Program-made: the position numbers and the translations under genes
The notes under the pieces: generated by a model
What the model was told of the DNA's origin: nothing
Database searches by the model: none
The model's input: the letters and a program-made list of their open reading frames with translations, nothing else
Shown here: one piece after another, positions 18,223 through 27,333 of the stretch
How positions within the stretch are numbered: the first letter of the stretch is position 1
How the letters are laid out: each line of letters starts with the position of its first letter
Assembly (NCBI GenBank): GCA_031274285.1
Contig: JAISQJ010000096.1
Span: forward strand, 1 to 33,034
Origin: Treponema sp.
GTDB taxonomy: Bacteria > Spirochaetota > Spirochaetia > Treponematales > Breznakiellaceae
Length of the DNA: 33,034 bases
Direction: 5' to 3'

Positions 18223-18900
18223 ATGCTTAATAGCACCCTTGTCCATTCACCCACTTCTCTGGACGTACTTATCTCCCTGCGGAAGGATATCCTTACCCGG
18301 CGGCTGTGCAGCGGGACCCACCTGAAGCGGGTGAACCTGGCGGAACAGTACGGGGTGAGCCGGGGTTCCGTATCCCAGGCCCTGTACAAGCTGGAAATGG
18401 AAGGCCTGGTGGAGGACGAGGGGAACGGCCGGGTAAAGGTAATCGGCATCGAAGAGAAGGACGTGATTGACATGTTCGACATGCGGCTCTACCTGGAAAA
18501 AAAGGCCATGGAGATACTGCGGGACAAGGAGGACGTGGACTATATCCCCCTCATCGAAGTGCTGAAAAGCATGAACGAGGAAAATTCCCAGGGGGACCAG
18601 GCGGACCCCGTGCGGATGGCGGCCCTGGGTTTTAACATCCATGTGGCCATGTTCGAAATGGCCGGCAACCGGGCCATTTTTCACGCATGGAAAACCGCCT
18701 CCGGCCTTATGCAGGAGATCATCATGATCAACGGGTCCCATGTGCCCGCCCGTGAAACCTACCGGAAACACAAGATTTTAAGCGACTGCATCATACAAAA
18801 ATGGGAAAACGCGGTAGCGATTATCGAAGAGCACCTCATGGCCGGGTCCCGGGACATCTACCTGGACGCCCTGCGGAACATCACCTGCCGGTTGGCATAA
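18223..18900 (+). CDS. GntR-family transcriptional regulator (FCD-type C-terminus)
   Basis: HLKRVNLAEQYGVSRGSVSQALYKLEMEGLVEDEGNGRVKV wHTH plus helical C-terminal domain. Confidence 0.88.
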   Translation: MLNSTLVHSPTSLDVLISLRKDILTRRLCSGTHLKRVNLAEQYGVSRGSVSQALYKLEMEGLVEDEGNGRVKVIGIEEKDVIDMFDMRLYLEKKAMEILRDKEDVDYIPLIEVLKSMNEENSQGDQADPVRMAALGFNIHVAMFEMAGNRAIFHAWKTASGLMQEIIMINGSHVPARETYRKHKILSDCIIQKWENAVAIIEEHLMAGSRDIYLDALRNITCRLA

Positions 18901-18956
18901 ATCGAAACTCACAGGGCGGGATTCCAAGAGGCCGGATTTTGGAACCGATCCATCTG

Positions 18957-19499
18957 TTAAAAAACTCTTTTTGCCTCCAAACATGCCCTTTGCAGTGAGT
19001 CCGGCAGTGGGAGCGCGGGTAGCTGGGGCGGGTTTTGGCGGAGCTGTCGGCAATATTCGTCAAGTGTTTGCACCGCTTTTTCACATTTTGTTTTATCGGC
19101 GGCATGTGTGGGAGGAGCATAATCGTCATCCTCATTCACGGCTGTACCGTGCAGGTATTTTATCCAGGTCTCTATGTTTCGTTTAGGAATAATCAAGGCG
19201 GCCGCATCGTCTTCTGTTCTAGCGGGAACCCCTATTTTTCTACATTCCGCATCCAATGCTTGAATACGTTCTAAAACGGTTGCCCTGTCCGCATCGGTAC
19301 ATACAATGAGATATCCTTTGTGTTTTCTGATGTTTGTCAACTCACCGGGATACTGTTGGCGAACCCATTGTTCACCGCATCCCTGCCCGGCAGGGGAGAT
19401 TTCTTCCCGGATATCTTTCCTGCCAATATGGCGCTTTTTCAGAAATCTCCTGATAAAGCACGCGCTCTGACTGTCTTCGCAGAGAATGGTGTATTTCAT
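18957..19499 (-). CDS. Small TOPRIM-like protein paired with an AAA ATPase
   Basis: KYTILCEDSQSACFIRRFL (acidic N-motif), GYLIVCTDADRAT (DxD), IPKRNIETWIKYL. ATGA overlap with the ATPase gene. Confidence 0.55.
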   Translation of the reverse strand: MKYTILCEDSQSACFIRRFLKKRHIGRKDIREEISPAGQGCGEQWVRQQYPGELTNIRKHKGYLIVCTDADRATVLERIQALDAECRKIGVPARTEDDAAALIIPKRNIETWIKYLHGTAVNEDDDYAPPTHAADKTKCEKAVQTLDEYCRQLRQNPPQLPALPLPDSLQRACLEAKRVF

Positions 19500-20635
19500 T
19501 TTACCAGTTTTCGTGCGATTGACTGCGAAAGTGTCAATACCGGACCGTCATACCCCTTCTCCTCCTGCTCAATGGGCCTGATTCTCGTATGCGATTCCTG
19601 TTCGCGTTCAAACCAGATCGGGACACCCAGACAGGAATAGTCAATTACTTCAGGGTGATGTGATATGAGGACAACCTGTTCGAGACGTTCTCCCCTGCCG
19701 CAGTCGTCAACAAACAAACGCAGCCAGGGCTGTATTTCTTCTATGGAGATATAGTTATCCGGTTCATCGATAAAAATGCAGGCGTTCCTTTCTTTGTTTC
19801 CCAGAATAAGGGCGTAAATCGCTATGAGCATTTTTTGACCATCGGAAAGGGACGCAAACAGATAGGTATGTTTTGCCGAGATATCTGAAGTTTGAAAGTC
19901 GGCTTTTAACAAACGCCGCTCGCCGGCTTCGGCGGACTTGAGCGTAAAAAACCCCGGAACCGATCCGGGAAGTTCATCAAAGATTTCACGGCATGCCGAC
20001 GGATTTTCCAGGGTAAGATAACGATACCATGCGGCAAAGTTTTCCATGCACAGGGAAAGCTGTTTTTCCTCATGCTGGCTTTCGGACTCCATAAGAACAG
20101 GCGTCGGACGTACAACGGTAATGTTTTCGATATATTTCTTAAAGGCCGTTAGTTTTTTGTTGTCCCTTCGCTCCTGGAGCAGCCCTACGCCTGACTGTGT
20201 CCAGTCAAAACTGACAACAGGCCCCTCGTGCCCCTGGTCATTGTGAAGGTGAGCTTCACCTTCTTTGCTGTAAAACAATAGGGATTCTGACGGCGCCGGT
20301 TTTTCTTTTAGCGTCAGTTTTTCTTCTTTGACTTTTGATTTTGTTAAATCATCAAAAAATTCAATTACAAGGGTGTAGATAAAGACACCGTCATCCGTGT
20401 CTACTTCAATTTCAAATTTTTGCAGGGGCTTTGTCTGCCAGCGTGTAAAATCCGCCGAGGGGAATGTTTCCGCCAGCCGGGTCTCGCCGCCGATAAAACC
20501 GCGCAAACGGCGGAGTACGTCAAAAACAGAACTTTTCCCGCTGCCGTTTGCGCCAAGCAGCAAATTTATCGCCTCAAATCGTATTTCAAAATTAACAAGC
20601 GTTCGAAAATTGTCTATATAAAGCCGTGTTATCAT
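19496..20635 (-). CDS. AAA ATPase (AAA_21/OLD-like ABC-type)
   Basis: LLLGANGSGKSSVFDVLRRL (Walker A), LSDGQKMLIAIYALIL (signature), ACIFIDEPDNYISI (Walker B), LISHHPEVIDY (H-loop). Confidence 0.85.
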   Translation of the reverse strand: MITRLYIDNFRTLVNFEIRFEAINLLLGANGSGKSSVFDVLRRLRGFIGGETRLAETFPSADFTRWQTKPLQKFEIEVDTDDGVFIYTLVIEFFDDLTKSKVKEEKLTLKEKPAPSESLLFYSKEGEAHLHNDQGHEGPVVSFDWTQSGVGLLQERRDNKKLTAFKKYIENITVVRPTPVLMESESQHEEKQLSLCMENFAAWYRYLTLENPSACREIFDELPGSVPGFFTLKSAEAGERRLLKADFQTSDISAKHTYLFASLSDGQKMLIAIYALILGNKERNACIFIDEPDNYISIEEIQPWLRLFVDDCGRGERLEQVVLISHHPEVIDYSCLGVPIWFEREQESHTRIRPIEQEEKGYDGPVLTLSQSIARKLVK

Positions 20636-20845
20636 CGTTGCTCCCTATTAAACATTATGGTAAATCGAATGGCCGGTCAAGAATAGCCGGGGTTTGGGGC
20701 GGTGAGCGGCCGGCCGGGCCCCAGGAGAGGGGGGTAGGCTAAGACCGCCGGGCCCTGGGCGAAGCGAAGGGCGGGCGGGCTGAGCCGAGGGGGGAGACTT
20801 ACCCCCTGTATAGTCCGGGCCGGGGGATTGGGGTAGAATGGGGCC

Positions 20846-23443
20846 ATGTCGGGGGCCCTGCCAGCTGATTCTTTCCGGGGTTTTCTGGTCCATGCGTATG
20901 CGCCGTTTTCCCTGCCCCGTGAACACGCGGGGCGGGGCCGTATCTTTCTGGTGGGCCGCCTGGACGACGGCCGCTCCTTTGCCGCAGGACTGCATCTTCC
21001 CCACACCGGTTTCCACATCCTCAAGGCAGACCTGGGCCGCTGCGCCGCGCTGTCCCAGGCTTACCGGGTGCTGGCCCCCCGGCTGCAATCCTTCTCCGGG
21101 AAAGAGGAACTGGTCTTTTTGGATTTTGACCATCCCAGGGAACGGAGTTTCGCCTTCCGCACCCTTTCAGGCCGGGGGGTTCAGAGTCCCGACGGGGCCG
21201 AGAAGCCCGCGGAGACTTTTCTGATGGAAAAACAGATCCACGGCTGGATGGAGATCCGGGGGCCGAGCAGGCCGGGGCGGCACGTGGACCTGGTTTTTGC
21301 GGAGCCGGAGATTAGCTCTTCCCCGGCCGGAGGGCTGCCGCCCCTGCGGATCGCCTCGATAGACATTGAAACCGGGACCAGGGGGCCGGCCCAGGGGAGC
21401 ATCCTGGCCATCGGCATAGCCTGGACGGACGGTCCGGGGGGAGGGATTGCGGGCAGGCGGGTGCGGGTCCTGGGGCAGGCGCCTGCCCCTTCGGAATCTC
21501 CGGCTCCTCCCGATCAGACCGCGCCTATCTTTCACTGCGACGAGGCGGCCCTGCTCCGGGCTTTCCTGGCGGATATTCGGGACATCGATCCCGATGTGCT
21601 TACGGGCTGGAATTTTCTGGACTTCGATTTTAAGCAGATCGCCGAGCGCTGCGCCCGCCTCCGTATCCCCCTGCTCCTGGGCCGCAGCGGTGAAGAGGAG
21701 GCCAAGTTCTTTCCCCCCGGCGATAGGGCGGGGGACCGGAGCAGGGCGAATTCCGCGGCCGCTCTGGCGCCGGGGAGGCAGGTGCTGGACGCGCTGCGGG
21801 TCTTCCGGGCCGGGGGCCGGGGATTCCTGGCCGAAGACGACGGGCCCGCATACCGGGGCGGTTTTTCCCTGGAAGCGGTTTCCCGGCGGGTCCTGGGGGA
21901 GGGGAAACTGGTAAGCGCCCAGGGGGAGGAGAAGCTGGCGGAGCTTGAAAAGCTCTACGTCCAGGACCGGGAACGTTTTGCCGCGTACTGCCTTTCCGAT
22001 GCGGAGCTGGCCCTGCGGATTCTGGACGCCACGGGGCTTTTCCGCCTGACCGTGGAGCGGGCCGGCCTGACTGCGGTGAGTCTGGATAAGGCCTGGACCA
22101 GCGTGGCCAGCTTTGAGCGGATCTACGGCATGGAGCTTAGGAGGCTGGGCATAGCCCCGCCCTTCCCGGACCCGGAACGCCAGGTCTCCGGCGCGGCCGG
22201 GGGTACGGTGCTGGAGAGTCTGAGCGGACTCTTCAGCAATATCGCGGTCTTCGACTTCCGCAGCCTCTACCCCACCATCATGCGGACCTTCAACATCGAT
22301 CCCCTCTGTTACGAGCGGGCGGGGGAGGGCTCCGGCGGGGCTCCCGGACCCATCGAGGCCCCCAACGGCGCAGCTTTTTCACGGGAACCGGGGCCCCTGC
22401 CCCGGCTTATCGGCGAATACTTCGCCGCCCGCCGGGAGGCCCTGGCCCAGGGCAATGAAACCGCGGCCCAGGTCTACAAGATTCTGATGAACAGCTTCTA
22501 CGGGGTCCTGGGAACCCAGTCCTGCCGCTACGGCCGCAGCGAACTGGCGGGGGCCATCACCTCCTTTGCCAAGAAGTGGCTCCTCTTTTCCAGGGACTGG
22601 TTCAGAGACCGGGGCTACCGGGTACTCTACGGGGACACGGACTCCCTCTTTGTGGAAACCGGCCTGGGGGACCGGGCGGACTGGGAAGCCTTTAACCGTT
22701 TCTGCGGGCCCCTGGCCGCGGAGCTGAACCGGGAACTGGAGCGGCGGATCACAAAAGACTACGGCTGCCGGTCCTTCATCGAACTCCGCTTTGAAAAGGC
22801 CTACCGCCGCTTTTTGCTGCCCCCCCTGCGGGGCCGGGCCGAAGAGGAGGATGCTGCGGCCTCCGGCGGCGTCCAGGAGCCCGGCGATGCGGCGCCAGGC
22901 CGGGCCGCCCCCCGGGGCCGGGCCAAGGGCTACGGCGGTTACCTCGTCCCCCCGGCGGGGGGCGCGGAGACCGTGGAGGTAAAGGGCATGGAGGCGGTGC
23001 GGAGCGACGCCACGGCCCTGGCCCGGCGTTTTCAGGTGGAGCTGCTGGAACTGGTCTTTTCCGGCCGCGGGGAAGACAGGTTCCGGGCCAAGCTGCGGGA
23101 AACCCTGGCGGAACTGGAATCAGGAAAACTTGACGCGGAACTGGTCTACCGGAAGCGGCTGTCCAGGCCCCCGGAAAGCTACACCAGTTCCACCCCGCCC
23201 CAGGTTAAGGCCGCCCGGGCCCTGGGCTGGAAGGGCCGGCGGGGCACGGTGGAGTATGTGTGGACCCTTTCCGGCGCGGAACCGGCCTCCCTGCCCCACG
23301 GCCCCCTGGATTACCGCCACTACGCCCAGGCCCAGGTATTGCCGGTGGCCAAGTCCATTGCCGATGCCGCCGGCTGGGACCTGGGGGAATTCTTCCCCAG
23401 GGACCGGAGAAAACCAAAACCCCAGCCGGAATTGGAGTTCTAG
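20846..23443 (+). CDS. polB: Family B DNA polymerase (Pol II-like)
   Basis: IASIDIETG exonuclease motif, VFDFRSLYPTIMRTFNIDP, KILMNSFYGVLGT, YGDTDSLFVE. Confidence 0.92.
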   Translation: MSGALPADSFRGFLVHAYAPFSLPREHAGRGRIFLVGRLDDGRSFAAGLHLPHTGFHILKADLGRCAALSQAYRVLAPRLQSFSGKEELVFLDFDHPRERSFAFRTLSGRGVQSPDGAEKPAETFLMEKQIHGWMEIRGPSRPGRHVDLVFAEPEISSSPAGGLPPLRIASIDIETGTRGPAQGSILAIGIAWTDGPGGGIAGRRVRVLGQAPAPSESPAPPDQTAPIFHCDEAALLRAFLADIRDIDPDVLTGWNFLDFDFKQIAERCARLRIPLLLGRSGEEEAKFFPPGDRAGDRSRANSAAALAPGRQVLDALRVFRAGGRGFLAEDDGPAYRGGFSLEAVSRRVLGEGKLVSAQGEEKLAELEKLYVQDRERFAAYCLSDAELALRILDATGLFRLTVERAGLTAVSLDKAWTSVASFERIYGMELRRLGIAPPFPDPERQVSGAAGGTVLESLSGLFSNIAVFDFRSLYPTIMRTFNIDPLCYERAGEGSGGAPGPIEAPNGAAFSREPGPLPRLIGEYFAARREALAQGNETAAQVYKILMNSFYGVLGTQSCRYGRSELAGAITSFAKKWLLFSRDWFRDRGYRVLYGDTDSLFVETGLGDRADWEAFNRFCGPLAAELNRELERRITKDYGCRSFIELRFEKAYRRFLLPPLRGRAEEEDAAASGGVQEPGDAAPGRAAPRGRAKGYGGYLVPPAGGAETVEVKGMEAVRSDATALARRFQVELLELVFSGRGEDRFRAKLRETLAELESGKLDAELVYRKRLSRPPESYTSSTPPQVKAARALGWKGRRGTVEYVWTLSGAEPASLPHGPLDYRHYAQAQVLPVAKSIADAAGWDLGEFFPRDRRKPKPQPELEF

Positions 23444-23518
23444 CAGCGCGACATCTCGTCTTTCCGCCCCTCAATAGGGTATACTAACGCGTAATATTTT
23501 CATTCAACGAGGTTTAGC

Positions 23519-25417
23519 ATGTCAAATAACAAGACCCTTTTTTTTATCATCACGGTCATGGGCGTCCTTATCGGTATTTTGCTTGATATTTTCGGCCTCC
23601 TTTTCTTCGCCGTCTCTTCCCTTCCGCCCCAGGATCTCCTGATTCGGGGAGGATCCGCGGCCCTGGTCTACGTCATCCTCTACCTTATCATCCAGAGCCG
23701 GAATGCAGTTTTCTTTGATCCCCGGTACCTGGCAAGCCTGGAAGCGGGAAAGTCGGAGACCGCCAAGCAGGAGGAGGAGGAAGGCTACCGCGGGAGCCTG
23801 GAGAAAATCGGCTCCGTTCCCATCAGGATGATCGCCGTCCATACCCTGTTGCAGCTTGTCTTCCTTGGGACCCTGGTCTACGTCGGCGATTTCCTGGGCA
23901 TAGCCGGGCGAATCAAAACCCCCATATTCCTCTACATGCTCTCCCTGGGCATACTGGCCGGAACCTTCGTCTATGTCCTCACCGACAGCCTGGTGTCGCG
24001 GGCCCTCATCTCCGGGGGCTTTTTCCGCTACCCCAGGGAACTGCGGGAAGGCCGGCAGAGCCTCAAGCTCCTCATTATCCCCATGGCCGTGGCCCTCATC
24101 GCCCTTATCTTCGCCGCGCCGGTCATTATCCTGGAACTGAACCGCACCGGAGAAAACCTGCTGGAGATGAGCGGAAGCGGCTGGGCGCCCATCCTTATCA
24201 TGCTTGGCTGCTTCTTCGTCTTTGTTTTTATCCTGGCCTTTATCCTTAAAAAGAACGGCGCCGCGCTCTACGATTCGGTGATCCGCCAGTTGGAAAACCT
24301 TTCCTCCGAACAGAAGGACCTAAGCCGCCGTATCGGCATCTGCTCGGTGGACGAATTGGGAACCATCGCGGGGATGGTGAACAGCTTCTGCGAAAACATG
24401 CGCCGGGGCATCGCGGAGATCAAGAAGGGAGACGAGGAACTGGCCGGCGCCGCGGGGGCCCTCCAGGATAACGCTGCGGTCATGGCATCTTCCCTGGGGC
24501 AAATATCCGGCGCCGCCGAACAGGTCAGCGGCAAGACCGGGGATCAGCTGCGTTCCGTTTCAGCCTCCGCATCGGAGGTAGACCGAATCGCCAGGAACAT
24601 CGAGGTCCTGGAAGGCTCAATCAACACCCAGGCCGGCAGCATGGACGCCGCCTCCGCCGCGGTGGAAGAGATGCTGGGGAACATCGGCTCCATCAACGCC
24701 ATGACGGAAAAGATGGTAAGCCAGTTTAATATCCTGGAAAACGCCGCGCGGGACGGAGCCAGTATCCAGCGGGAGAGCGGCCAGCGGATCGGCGAGATCG
24801 TGGTCCAATCGGAATCCCTGCAGGGGGCCAATAAGATCATCTCCACCATTGCAGCCCAGACCAACCTGCTGGCCATGAACGCCGCCATCGAGGCGGCCCA
24901 TGCGGGGGATGCGGGCAGGGGCTTCGCCGTGGTGGCCGACGAGATCCGCAAGCTGGCGGAGAATTCCTCCAACGAATCCCGAAACATCGGCGCCGAACTC
25001 AAACAGATTGTGGAAACCATCGATCAGATCGTGAAGGGCGCCCACGCGTCGGAACAGGCCTTTGCCCAGGTGTCGGGCCAAATCTCCGATACCCAGGCCC
25101 TGGTGTCCCAGGTGGAAAACGCTATCCGGGAGCAGAGCGAAGGGGCGGACCAGGTAATGCAGTCCCTCAAGGTGATGAACGACACCACCGCGGAGGTCAA
25201 GACCGGGGCACGGGAGATGAGCGAAGGCAGCGAATCCCTGCTCCGGGAGGTTAACAGCCTCCAAAGCAGCGCCCAGGAAATATCATCCGGCATGGAGACC
25301 ATATCGGCGGAGATAGCCAAGATTTCGGAGGGAGCCCAGCGGATTTCCGTGCTGGCCCAGGGCAACCAGTCCTCCATCGGGCGCATATCGGCCATCGCCG
25401 GCGGTTTCAAAGTTTAG
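23519..25417 (+). CDS. Methyl-accepting chemotaxis protein with multi-TM sensor region
   Basis: ISTIAAQTNLLAMNAAIEAAHAGDAGRGFAVVADEIRKLAE hairpin; about six hydrophobic segments at the N-terminus. Confidence 0.92.
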   Translation: MSNNKTLFFIITVMGVLIGILLDIFGLLFFAVSSLPPQDLLIRGGSAALVYVILYLIIQSRNAVFFDPRYLASLEAGKSETAKQEEEEGYRGSLEKIGSVPIRMIAVHTLLQLVFLGTLVYVGDFLGIAGRIKTPIFLYMLSLGILAGTFVYVLTDSLVSRALISGGFFRYPRELREGRQSLKLLIIPMAVALIALIFAAPVIILELNRTGENLLEMSGSGWAPILIMLGCFFVFVFILAFILKKNGAALYDSVIRQLENLSSEQKDLSRRIGICSVDELGTIAGMVNSFCENMRRGIAEIKKGDEELAGAAGALQDNAAVMASSLGQISGAAEQVSGKTGDQLRSVSASASEVDRIARNIEVLEGSINTQAGSMDAASAAVEEMLGNIGSINAMTEKMVSQFNILENAARDGASIQRESGQRIGEIVVQSESLQGANKIISTIAAQTNLLAMNAAIEAAHAGDAGRGFAVVADEIRKLAENSSNESRNIGAELKQIVETIDQIVKGAHASEQAFAQVSGQISDTQALVSQVENAIREQSEGADQVMQSLKVMNDTTAEVKTGAREMSEGSESLLREVNSLQSSAQEISSGMETISAEIAKISEGAQRISVLAQGNQSSIGRISAIAGGFKV

Positions 25418-25467
25418 TCCAAGGGCGGGGTTCGTCATTGCGGGCCGCCCATGCGATGCGGCAGGTA

Positions 25468-26268
25468 CTAGCCGGCGCTGTAGCCCAGTTCACGGGAGGC
25501 CCGCAGGCCCAAGTCCTTCAGGTAGTCAATCACCTCCCCGCAACGGCTCCCGCCCATGCGGGTAACCGGGGCGGATATGCTGATAGCCGCGGCCACCTGG
25601 CCCTGGTAGTTCAGAATGGGCGCCGCAATACAGCGCACCCCCTCTTCACATTCCTCGTTATCGTAGGCGTAGCCCTGGTCCCGCACCTGGGCCAGCTCCT
25701 TCCGCAGGGCCTCCAGACTAACAATCGTGTGCTCCGTAAATTTGGGGAGCCCCCGCTTTTTTTCCAGGTCCTCAAGCTGCCGGTCCGAGTAATTAAGCAG
25801 GTGCAGCTTGCCCACCCCCGTGGCGTGCATGGGGGCAATGTGGCCAATCCGGTGCAGAGTCTGCAGCATCCGGCCGGGCCCCTCCTCGGTGGCAATGTAG
25901 ACCATCTGCATGTCCCGCTCCACACAGAGGGAGGAAGACTCGTTAAAAGCCGCGGCCGCCTGCTTAATGTACTTTGAAAGGGAGTGGACAAAGGGGTAAC
26001 TCTTTCCCGCCCGGGCTCCCAGCTCCACCAGCTTCAAGGTAAGGTAGTAGCAGCAGGTTTCCGGGTCCTGACCCACATAACCAAAATCAATGAAGGTATT
26101 AAGGAAACGCAGCAGGGTACTCTGGGGCATCCGCAGCTCCCTGGCCAGGTCCTGGAGCCGCGAAGGGGCGCCCGTATGGGTCATCCCCTCCAAAATCTGG
26201 AGAGCCTTCCGTAGGGACTGGTTTTTTTTAATCCCCTCGCTTACCTGTTTACCCTGTTTTCCCTGCAT
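25468..26268 (-). CDS. IclR-family transcriptional regulator
   Basis: SLRKALQILEGMTHTGAPSRLQDLARELRMPQSTLLRFLNTF; MHATGVGKLHLL; GYAYDNEECEEGVRCIAAPI. Start MQGKQGKQ preferred. Confidence 0.9.
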   Translation of the reverse strand: MQGKQGKQVSEGIKKNQSLRKALQILEGMTHTGAPSRLQDLARELRMPQSTLLRFLNTFIDFGYVGQDPETCCYYLTLKLVELGARAGKSYPFVHSLSKYIKQAAAAFNESSSLCVERDMQMVYIATEEGPGRMLQTLHRIGHIAPMHATGVGKLHLLNYSDRQLEDLEKKRGLPKFTEHTIVSLEALRKELAQVRDQGYAYDNEECEEGVRCIAAPILNYQGQVAAAISISAPVTRMGGSRCGEVIDYLKDLGLRASRELGYSAG

Positions 26269-26725
26269 ACCACCACTATACCGGCGTCCCGGCAAAAAGT
26301 AAATGAATTACCGGCCCTTACGCCGCCGTCCCTCCGGCCCCCTCCCCCGCGAACCGGTGAGCGGGTTCTTTGCGCCGGGTCTGTCCTTTGGGCCGGGCGG
26401 GAAGCCTTGAATCTTCGGGAAAAAGGGCGCAGCCTGGGATCACCGCTGGTCTAGCCGTCCGGGGCATGGTGTCAGTCACCTTCTTGCAATGGACTTCTGT
26501 TATGTGAAAAACCGGCAATGCTCGATCAGGAGCGCGGCAAGTTTTGGATAGATAAAGCGTCACGGGGCAGGGAATGAGAATGAAAATAACGCCATGGAAA
26601 AAATATCATTATATATTTTTTGGTGGATTTATAATCTCAATCGTGACAATGGCCGTTGTAGCGAATTTTGGGCATCCCAATATAAGCGTGATAGCCTTTG
26701 TTATAATTATTATTCAATCCAATAA

Positions 26726-27321
26726 TTACAATCCCTTTATAGCTTCAATGGAAAGACCCGTTGACTCAGCGATGCGTTCATAAGTATCTCCTAGCCTTTT
26801 AAGATTCTTGGCGATTTCTACTGTCTTTTTCATTTCGCCTTCCCTCATACCTTCCCTCATACCTTCCCTTAAGGCTCCTTCCAGACGAGATCTTTCATCC
26901 ATAAGTTGAAGTTCATACATCTCATAGGAGTGAAGAAGTTCAGGATCTTCGCGAATAATGTCTATTTTATTCTGAGCCTTTTGGATTACAGTGTCCATTG
27001 TTAAGACCTCCTTAACCAAGTCTAATGAACTATGATCGTCTAACCACACTAGCCATCTATGTAGTTGGTCATTAAAAATATCCTTAGTTTTTAATTCTCT
27101 AAATTTTGGCATTTCTATATAGTGGATTTCAAGTAAGTTTGTTAGCTGATAATCCTTGTTAGTATCTTCATAAAGGTGATAGCTGGTGCGAAAATCGTTT
27201 AATTTAATATAATTAAAATCTAATATATTTATTGTAATTACCCGGTGTAATTTAGAGAAGTCCTGTCCCTCTTTTATTCAATATATTCCTTGCTCCAGTA
27301 GTATAAGTTTCTTTTGTCCAT
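26726..27321 (-). pseudogene. Rpn-family recombination-promoting nuclease / PD-(D/E)XK transposase remnant, frameshifted and lacking its N-terminus
   Basis: MDKRNLYYWSKEYIE* (27321-27274) in one frame, IKEGQDFSKLHRVITINILDFNYIKLNDFRTSYHLYEDTNKDYQLTNLLEIHYIEMPKF... (27277-26726) in the next; joined, they give the family's middle and C-terminal region. Confidence 0.75.
26839..26870. repeat. 12-bp tandem repeat (cttccctcatac, about 2.7 copies)
   Basis: Encodes REGMREGMREGE in the Rpn C-terminal region. Confidence 0.7.
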
Positions 27322-27333
27322 GTTATATCGATT

